Shown here: positions 56,933 to 64,000 of the stretch, piece by piece | Numbering within the stretch: the stretch's first letter is position 1 | How the letters are laid out: every line of letters begins with the position of its first letter | Assembly (NCBI RefSeq): GCF_029784135.1 | Contig: NC_073746.1 | Span: 73,884,042-73,948,041, forward strand | Direction: 5' to 3' | Origin: Toxorhynchites rutilus septentrionalis | Taxonomy: Eukaryota; Arthropoda; Insecta; Diptera; Culicidae | DNA: 64,000 nucleotides | Notes under the pieces: model-generated | The model's input: only the letters and a program-made list of their open reading frames with translations | Database searches by the model: none | What the model was told of the DNA's origin: nothing | Translations under genes and position numbers: made by a program

Positions 56933-57540
56933 TTGACGTAAGACTATGTCTTTTGGTAAAGCACAAAATAGGAAAACATGCCACGTGACAACTAAAATTT
57001 TGGATTTTGTTCGTGGATCAACAACAATCAAGCTCAAAAAGGAATGCGAGTGTATATGTGTTAGTTCTCTCTTTTCCCCTCTCTGCAAGTATTTTTTGTT
57101 TTGTTATTGCTTGCTTGGGTTTGCTCAAAACGTCGTTGGTACATGAAATCGGAGGTTTCAAAAAAAAATCTTCAACTTGCATGCAACGTCGAGGTCTACT
57201 GTCATCTCGAAAATAAACGTATGGTTTAGGGTGCCAATGAAAATTGCCATCTCAGTTTTACATACGGGACTTCCCGCGAAATGCTGATTTATGCGATAAA
57301 ATATCCTATGCAAAATATTATCTCAACAAAACTTCATTTTGGAGTGTCGCAGATGTTCATTTGAAAAAAAACACCCAATAGAGGAGTACATGAAATCTGG
57401 ATTTTAAAAAAAAAGTTTTATTTTGCAAGTATTTCTTTATCGCGTAAATCAAGTTCCGTATGCAAAATCGAGATGACCATTTTCATTGGCTCCATAAACC
57501 ATAATACCCCCACCCCTCCCCTCTTTTTTTGAGCGCTTTG
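56933..57540 (+). mobile_element. HINE-like 5' end fragment
   Basis: TTGACGTAAGACTATGTC followed by AAAGCACAAAATAGGAAAACATG corresponds to the 5' end of the 6587-type copies. No hairpin end follows before the mariner fragment at 57545, so the element is truncated and its right limit is a guess. Confidence 0.45.
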
Positions 57541-57544
57541 AGGC

Positions 57545-57660
57545 CCCCTAAATCAGTCATTATGCGTAGGATGAACGTGGGATCAAAATTTGATAGTTCA
57601 AGCATGTGTCCAGCCACTTGATTGCTATGAAAGTTTTAAAGAAAATTGAGGTCGTAAATT
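57545..57660 (-). pseudogene. Mariner transposase fragment
   Basis: CAGTCATTATGCGTAGGATGAACGTGGG and on through AAGCATGTGTCCAGCC and GATTGCTATGAAA match 59302-59420, read on the minus strand as mariner. Only about 35 codons remain. Confidence 0.65.
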
Positions 57661-58209
57661 GTTGATATTGACGGCAGTTGGAGTATTTTTCTGCTTGTCT
57701 TTTGGAATGGAATGAACGATTCGTAATTTACGTTTTCATGAGTTTGTGGGTGAGGAATGTGTGTACATGCGGGAATCCGTGTGTATATGTGTGAGTATCA
57801 CCGCTTGCTCGAGAGTAATAACGGTAATACCACAAACAATATAAAGAATACTATTCCTCGTGCAAAAAGTCGATAAAAATCCGGGTGGCATATCGAATCA
57901 AATATATACTTTTGTCAAATGTATGCTGGGATTTGGTGTTTTTAAAGAAAATGATTTTTGACGTAGGACTACGTCTTTCATTTCTATACCGGGGTGTAAA
58001 ATCAAAGTTTCGAAAACGAAAGCGTTACGCCGGAGACCGAGATTTTGAGCGTTAATAGCTCCTAAACAACTGAACGAAATGGTATGATAAACACTTCATT
58101 CGAAAGATAAAATGTCTACGCGTTCTATAATTGTTACTTTTTGATCCAAAAACTTGTTTCAATAGTCTTAAAATTGCTTTCAAAACAGGTTATTGAAATC
58201 ACCAATCGG

Positions 58210-58246
58210 TATATAAGCGAACGCCGCTCGGAAATCCACTCAGTTC
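58210..58246 (+). promoter_or_regulatory. TATA box plus initiator inside HINE-like element
   Basis: TATATAA at 58210 and TCAGTT with its A at 58242 are 32 bases apart, the standard arthropod core-promoter geometry. An ATG lies at 58268. The following frame is short and unrecognised. A histone gene would be one possible source, given the histone-like remnant in the 14.8-kb copy. That link is conjecture. Confidence 0.5.
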
Positions 58247-58426
58247 TAATTGAACAGCGATTGGAGCATGTTGTTGCTGTTGTGGTGAAGCTCTTCGTTT
58301 ATCATGAAAGCGCTGATGAACGGTGTCACCAAGAGCCTGTTTGTGCACCTTAGGCCAGACATGAATCCATCAGGAGGAGAGTGATGCCACAAACGGTTCC
58401 CCGGGAAGATCTCGAAGCAGCCGCTA

Positions 58427-58452
58427 CATACACACACACACACACATACACG
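58427..58452 (+). repeat. CA microsatellite
   Basis: About ten CA units with one TA interruption, inside the HINE-like element. Confidence 0.9.
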
Positions 58453-58500
58453 CGCGGAATTCTTTCCGTTTGGATGACATTCAGCATCGAGAAAGATCCG

Positions 58501-58797
58501 GAAAATAATCTGCCAGTTCCTCTGGGAATTTAAAATTACATTCATGTTAAAGAGTTTATTTTGATGTTTTCTATCCATGTAACACTGTGACCAAATATTT
58601 TTCAATCAAGTGCTATTAACAGATGGTTATCGAGTTAGCATAAACCACTGGTGGGCTTCCAGTATCGAGGAAAATGTGGAAATATCTAATCGTTACTGAA
58701 AATAATCTGCCAGTTCCTCTGGGAATTTAAAATTACATTCATGTGAAAGAGTTTATTTTAATGTTTTCTATCCATGTAACACTGTGACCAAATACAT
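58501..58797 (+). repeat. 100-bp direct repeat, 197 bp apart
   Basis: GAAAATAATCTGCCAGTTCC ... AACACTGTGACCAAATA occurs at 58501-58600 and 58698-58797 with two or three differences. Confidence 0.9.
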
Positions 58798-59069
58798 TTG
58801 GTTTTGTGATTTTTTAATCAATCGCAATTAACAGGATAGCTTCTGAAGATTATTCTTCCCTATCAGAAGGATATTTTCGTATCCACTATTGGATGCATAA
58901 AACCTTGTACCTCCAACGTAACGTTCTCAATTTCGAAGTCCCCCAAATATTCATTTATTCATTCATTCAGAATGGATTCAGATTCAACTTCAAACAAAGG
59001 ATCACTGAATCAACGATAGTCCTACGTCACCATTGCGGTTATACCATAGATATAACCCACTTTCTGTTC

Positions 59070-59790
59070 TTATCATTTAAACTTATATTACGGCTTCGAA
59101 ATAGATCCCTTCTGAAGCAATACACTTTTCCCAACGAACAATCCAGTCATTGAAACAATTTTATTAGCTGTATTCAGGAATTACCATCAATTCACGCAGA
59201 GAATTCATTTTTATGTCTTCAATGCTGTCAAAACGGATCCCACGAAGCGGTAATATGAGTTTCGGAAATAGGAAAAAGTTAAACGGGGCCATATCGGCAG
59301 TCATTATGCGTTGGATGAACGTGGGATCAAAATTTAATGGTTCAAGCATGTCTCCAACTATATGATTGTGATGAAATTTTTGAAGAAATTTGAGCTCCTT
59401 TGGCACTAGTTGTGCTGCGACTTTTCTCATGCGCAGAACGTCAACCAATATATGACGAACGGACTCGTGAGAGATATTCAATTCACTAGCTACTAGCTCT
59501 TTCAAATATAAATGTGAATTTCAAAGTGCCATTACCTTTTTTTTTCAATGTTTTCAGCAGTTGAAGGGGTGGATGAGCGTGGCAAATCGTTCATCTTTTT
59601 TCGGCCGTCCTTGAATGCATTATACCATTCATACACCCGTATTTTCGACATAGTTGAGTCACCAATAGTATTCTGCAACATTTTCAACGTTTTTTTTCTT
59701 ATCACAAAATTTCACACAGTATATTGGACCAATAGAATTATCCATATAAAAAATCGCCGAGCAAAAAAAGTAACTTCTTCCTAATCACGC
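59070..59790 (-). pseudogene. Mariner relic with catalytic region deleted
   Basis: On the minus strand the N-terminal half (NISHESVRHILVDVL, VAAQLVPKELKFLQK) runs into DPTFIQRIMTADMAPFNFF. The whole stretch from the first Asp (usually GDE) to the third (D-APCDFF) is removed by an internal deletion. The C-terminus (LPLRGIRFDSIEDIK, LRELMVIP) follows. It is the best-preserved member of the lineage also found at 6320-9010 and 57545. Confidence 0.85.
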
Positions 59791-59929
59791 TGTAAAAAAA
59801 TTAAATGAAAGATCGCTGTCTAACGTTTTGTCGATGTTGGGTCAAAGAAAAAATGTATAGCGTAACTCCTTACTTGAAAATGTACTAACCTTAGAAATGG
59901 TTCCTTCTATTATTAATCACATTAGTAGT

Positions 59930-60110
59930 GCCTCATTTTTCTATGTATTCATATTTTGATTTTGAATTATTCAATACAAAATTACTCGATTATAATTGCA
60001 GATATTCGATTATTTGGGTTAATCAAACGATTAACCGACATCTCATTCCCCAGGCTTCTCTGCGTTCGTGTTAGGAAAACACATTCCGGTCAACACAAAT
60101 GCCTATACAG
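59930..60110 (-). mobile_element. HINE-like fragment
   Basis: AATTACTCGATTATA...TCGATTATTTGGGTTAATC and the adjoining CCCCAGGCTTCTCTGCGTTCG...GGAAAACACATTCCGGTC are the inverse of the AATCGAAT-rich stretch and minisatellite unit at 16330-16470. No ends are visible. Confidence 0.55.
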
Positions 60111-62992
60111 TACATACAGCTTCTAGCCATACATCGGTATCTTTGAAACCCACAAAAAAAACTATCAGGAGTCATCTTTCTGTTTCATCCGGAAGGGGAA
60201 TTCAAAGTCAAAGAATGGATTCTTTACATGCCCTAAGACTGGTTTCCCATCAGTAAATCAAATCATATTCGTACAGTTGCTGAGCGAATCATTGTCCATT
60301 CAGAATTCGTACGCCATGTTTATTCTGTAGCGGCACGCTCAGTGATAGCTACAAGAATTTTATTCACAGCGATTTGGCTTGTAGTCCACTTATGGCGGTG
60401 ACAGTATCACCGCTATTCGTGCAGTAAGTTAGTAGTTTTCTTCAGAAGTAAGACGAAAGAAGAAAATTAACCTTGCATACTCACGTTGGAAATTCAACGC
60501 GGTCAATTGCAAAAATCACAATACATTTGGATATCGTGGAAACTGGATTTCGGGCAGGTTTCTGATCAAACATTTAATCTAGACATTGATACGAATTGAT
60601 GTTCTCGGTATTTTTAAGTTCGCACTCATGCCAGGAAGCTCATGATTTGGCAAGGTACTTGCACATAATAGACCTGTGATGTTTTGACCTGATTTGAGGA
60701 GTTGTAACTAAAACCTAGGAGTTTTTTTCATCGTGGCAAAGTGGTGGACTTTATCGTCCCGGAATTCGTCCCATAGAAAAAAATGGACAATTTTGATACG
60801 AGAACTTTAGAAGACTCGCTAAACCAGCACAGGGCACAGATGACTAGATTTTGGGACAAACTTGTCAAAGATGTTGATACTGTAGGAGTACAACGTTCGA
60901 TGGAAAGTGTGCAATAATATCAGAAATGTAGCGGAGTAATTTTAATGATATTTTTTCTATGAAACCGAGATGTGAGTGATTTTTTCCGCATGGATTCTAA
61001 GTGGACAATGTTCATGCAAAAAAAGAAACAAAGACCCGAGAGCTGCAGCTGCACTTTTGCATTTCATGAATTAATTTAAAACACTATTGTGCTTAGCTGA
61101 CCCATAATACTGGGATATGATTCAACCTTCAACCTTCAATACTGGGATATGATTCAACGTTTATTTACAACCTACTAGCGATTCTTGAAAGGTTGAAAAA
61201 TCTCTCATTCTCCCTCGCTAATTTTCGCCACCGAGAACAGGAAATAAATTACCTTCTTTCACTGGCTGGAAACCGCAGGGCCGCAGGGAAGGCATTCCGC
61301 CGGAGCGATTGGCACTGTGGTGATAAGAAATAATTTGTTCAACATCACCATTTCTGGTGTCTCGTGGTGGTTGGTTGCGGCTGCGATGGGGCGGTGGGTG
61401 CGAGTGTGTGTGTGGTTATGCATCGGATCTCGGTGTCTATAAATTTTCCACCTGTCAATCCGTCGTCGTCGTTCGTCGTCGCCGTCTCAAACAAGCCGAA
61501 CAGCGCGCCGCGTCGTTTGTAGGTGAGGGAGGTGCTTCAACAAATCGTGCCGAAAGAATGGCCACCACCAGCACCACCAGCGGGCCGGGCCGCGGTCGGC
61601 GTTGATCTTGATACAAATTATTAGCGGGAAAATTCCTTCGACATTCCTTCTCGGCGGAAGGCTTGGAAGGCTCACTCTCTCACTGGAGGATGTGGACGGA
61701 ACTATTAAATAATTATGGTCCCTAACACCACACGGTTTCGGATGGGCGCCAAGAGCAGAGCGGCGACTCGGATGGATCGGTGTTTGCTTATCTGACGATC
61801 TGTAATCATGGTCTCAGCGGATGGATAGATTTGGCACGTTTGCTGTTCAAGATTCGGTTCTTCGTGTAGATTTCTAGAACAACTTGGCACGAATCGAGAA
61901 TCGAGAGGGCCCAAGAATGGAAAGAAGCTGGTCTGGGCGAACCAGGTGGTCAGTTTAGTTAGGTGTATGCACATAAATTATGTTTCCACTAGCATTCCTC
62001 AATTGGGTGAGTCATGTTCGGGACTGTGTTGCAAGCAACACCGACATTTGTATTGATTTTCATTTGAATAGTGGTCGACAAATGAAATTGAGAGAAATGA
62101 TTCTTTTTCATACAGCAATTCCATGCCAAACCGATATAGCGGTCCTCAAGTTTTGGTTAAAATTGGTAGTTTTGTTCCTAATCGCAAAATATTAGGCCCA
62201 TTTCGATTTTAGGGTGGTCCGGAAAATTAAGTCTTCCCCCTTCTTCCAAAAATTCATATCTTTTGAACTACTGGACCGATTTAGATAATCGACATATCTA
62301 AATAAAGCCAGCGAACGAGCTTCTTTGAAAAATATTACATTTGCGAAAAATTGGATTTTGTTTTCCTAATTATTAATTTCATTTAGTAACAAATGGTACG
62401 AAAAATCTTTTTTTTCTCAAAATGAATTTTTCATTAATTCATAACTTTTGAACTACTGGACCAATTCAGACCGATTGGACCGATTGGACCAAATGGAAAT
62501 GGGTACCCAAATGAAAAAATAAAAAAATAGAAGAGTTTGAGGCCTAGAGGAACGAACGAAAACTTGACGTAGGACGTAGGGGAGATATTTTAACTGTACA
62601 GAAAACCGTAAATTCATATCATTAAATACTCTAAATGGTGGCTCTAGAAAAATAATTTGTATGTGAACAGAACTGAATTTCAAACGGATCGTAAATGAAT
62701 CGATCTTGAACATTGAGTGTTAGCTGGAACCCAAAAAACACAGGTAACTTCATAACTATTCAAAGTCGAGGTTTTCGCATTTTTAACGATTTTAGATGTA
62801 CACATTGTATCCTTTGATCGACATTATATAAGATTTTGATTCGATCCCACTTTATATGCGACTTAGAATATGACAAGTTATACGGTTTAATGTTTGCTGG
62901 TGAGTTTTCATTCCTCCAACCGTATCACCAGCGTATACACAGCAGCATATATCCCAAGTTTTGGGTGGTATGTGATGCGGCTAACCGGTATA
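60111..62992. other. About 2.9 kb without a supported gene
   Basis: 61280-61620 is GC-rich, with TATAAAT at 61438, CGTCGTCGT-type repeats at 61460-61485 and a possible splice donor TTGTAG/GTGAGG at about 61524, compatible with a host 5' exon but unproven. 62215-62480 holds two copies of a CATAACTTTTGAACTACTGGACC block (about 62266 and 62443), also seen inverted near 55190, so it is probably part of a repeat. Confidence 0.35.
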
Positions 62993-64000
62993 AAGGGTGT
63001 GTCACATCAAATTGCATCACGGAAAAAAACGCTGTAGAAATTCGCCCAGTAGACCGATCCTTTTCAAAATTTTAGACAGTAAAATAAAAACTATTAAACA
63101 ACTTTTGGCATTTTCTTTTTATTCATATTTCGAGCCCAAGCCCGTATGCTCGCACCTTCCTCTTTACCCCGTCCATAAGGTTCTGTACAACGTCAGGTTG
63201 TAGTTTTTTTTTGAACAGAAATCCATTTTCTCTAGAAGTCCGCCTACGATTCCACAACTTTTGGGTTCTTCCGGAGGGCCTGCTTCATAATCGTCCAATA
63301 TTTCTCTATTGGACGAAGCTCCGGTGCGTTGGGCGGGTTCATTTGCTTTGGCACGAAGGTGACCCCGTTGGCTTCGTACCACTCCAACATGTCCTTTGAA
63401 TAGTGGCACGAAGCGAGATCCGGCCAGAAGATGGTCGGGCTCTCGTGCTGCTTCAATAGTGGTAGTAAGCGCTTCTGTAGGCACTCCTTAAGGTAAACCT
63501 GCCCGTTTACCGTGCCGGTCATCACGAAGGGGGCGCTCCGCTTTCCGCAAGAGCAGATCGCTTGCCACACCATGTACTTTTTGGCAAACTTGGATAGTTT
63601 CTGCTTGCGAATCTCCTCCGGAACGCTGAATTTGTCCTCTGCGGAGAAGAACAACAGGCCCGGCAGCTGACGAAAGTCCGCTTTGACGTAGATTTCGTCG
63701 TCCATTACCAGGCAATGCGGCTTCGTCAGCATTTAGGTGTACAGCTTCCGGGCTCGCGTCTTCCCCACCATGTTTTGCCTTTCGTCGCGGTTAGGAGCCT
63801 TCTGAACCTTGTATGTACGCAGGCCCTCCCGCTGCTTGGTCCGCTGGACGAATGAACTTGACAAATTCAGCTTATTGGCGACATCCCGGACCGAACTTCT
63901 CGGATCACGTCTAAACTGCTTAACTACGCGCTTGTGATCTTTTTCACTGACGGAGCATCCATTTTTGCCGTTCTTCACCTTCCGGTCGATGGTTAGGTTC
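62993..64000 (-). mobile_element. ITmD37E transposon, cut by window end
   Basis: The 3' end shows the terminal repeat AGGGTGTGTCACATCAAATT at about 62994 next to TA, with CACGGAAAAAAACGCTGTAG inside. The gene runs on the minus strand out of the window, so the 5' end repeat is not visible. ITmD37E was described from mosquitoes, which supports the host assignment. Confidence 0.85.
63244..63978 (-). pseudogene. ITmD37E transposase with one stop codon
   Basis: The N-terminal helix-turn-helix part (SEKDHKRVVKQFRRDPRSSV, NLSSSFVQRTKQREGL) continues to the Asp in VMDDEIYVKADF, then IFWPDLASCHYSKDM, and the catalytic Glu in ELRPIEKYW. Exactly 37 residues separate the second Asp and the Glu. A single TAA at 63733-63735, just before MLTKPHC in the same frame, is the only interruption seen. 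Sequence upstream of 64000 is needed for the true start. Confidence 0.88.

Larger units (their letters stand above)
57958..59066 (+). mobile_element. HINE-like element with promoter-like segment
   Basis: The 5' end is TTGACGTAGGACTACGTC then TTTCATTTCTATACCGGGG. The 3' end is TAGTCCTACGTCACCATTGCGG, hairpin GGTTATACC/GATATAACC, CACTTTCTG. It shares its first 240 bp with the 32151 copy. It lacks the minisatellite but has a TATA/initiator pair, a CA repeat and a 100-bp direct repeat inside. Confidence 0.75.

Noticed and set aside
61357..61605. An 82-codon GC-rich frame as a host gene exon
   Set aside because: Composition bias alone explains the open frame. The TATA-initiator spacing is poor, and no conserved motif is seen, so it is only mentioned as a possibility.

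Overview
This is a repeat-dominated, AT-rich eukaryotic window, most likely from a culicine (Aedes-like) mosquito. The case rests on the mix of mobile elements: an ITmD37E transposon, an I-clade retrotransposon, a tRNA-derived SINE resembling Aedes Feilai, a DD41D Tc1/mariner element, mariner elements, and a large DNA transposon with very long inverted ends. I found no intact host protein-coding gene. Nearly every open frame over about 100 codons is part of a transposable element.

Layout. 0.2-1.1 kb: degenerate tandem repeat. 1.1-4.2 kb: DNA transposon with TAA target duplications. 4.4-6.0 kb: 3' ends of minus-strand retroposons. 6.3-9.0 kb: a mariner relic split by a rolling-circle-like element. 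9.6-10.9 kb: mariner copy A. 10.9-14.8 kb: apparently unique DNA. 14.8-22.3 kb: a run of rolling-circle-like elements plus a SINE. 22.3-25.5 kb: unique DNA. 25.5-26.4 kb: TA-flanked inverted-repeat element, then a possible host promoter. 27.4-30 kb: two more rolling-circle-like copies and a mariner fragment. 32.2-34.0 kb: another copy, then a deleted hAT element. About 34.4-40.6 kb: a full-span but decayed I-clade retrotransposon, itself interrupted. 43.1-49.9 kb: a transposon with inverted ends of about 850 bp, tentatively Sola-like, containing mariner copy B, which contains another rolling-circle-like element. 51.2-52.5 kb: DD41D transposon. 56.9-60.1 kb: more rolling-circle-like copies and a mariner relic. 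63.0-64.0 kb: ITmD37E transposon running off the window.

The dominant family, called HINE-like here, has about ten copies. One end begins TTGACGTAGGACTACGTC. The other end carries the inverted TTGACGTAGGACTAC, then GCGG, then a hairpin (GGTTATATC / GATATAACC), a few bases, and a T-run. Many copies hold a minisatellite of about 95 bp. Asymmetric inverted ends, a 3' hairpin, insertion into T-runs and an internal minisatellite are the hallmarks of Helentron/Helitron2 non-autonomous elements (the DINE-1 type). Three insertions into recognisable hosts (a mariner relic, mariner copy B and the retrotransposon) support the T-tract target.

The most striking observation is that the 14.8-18.9 kb copy seems to carry a decayed histone H2B gene tail. 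It has H2B-like spacing of key residues, followed by a histone mRNA 3' stem-loop and a downstream AAAGAG element. A second, diverged stem-loop lies near its other end. The copy at 58.0-59.1 kb carries a TATA/initiator pair at canonical spacing. Together these suggest that this lineage captured host gene pieces.
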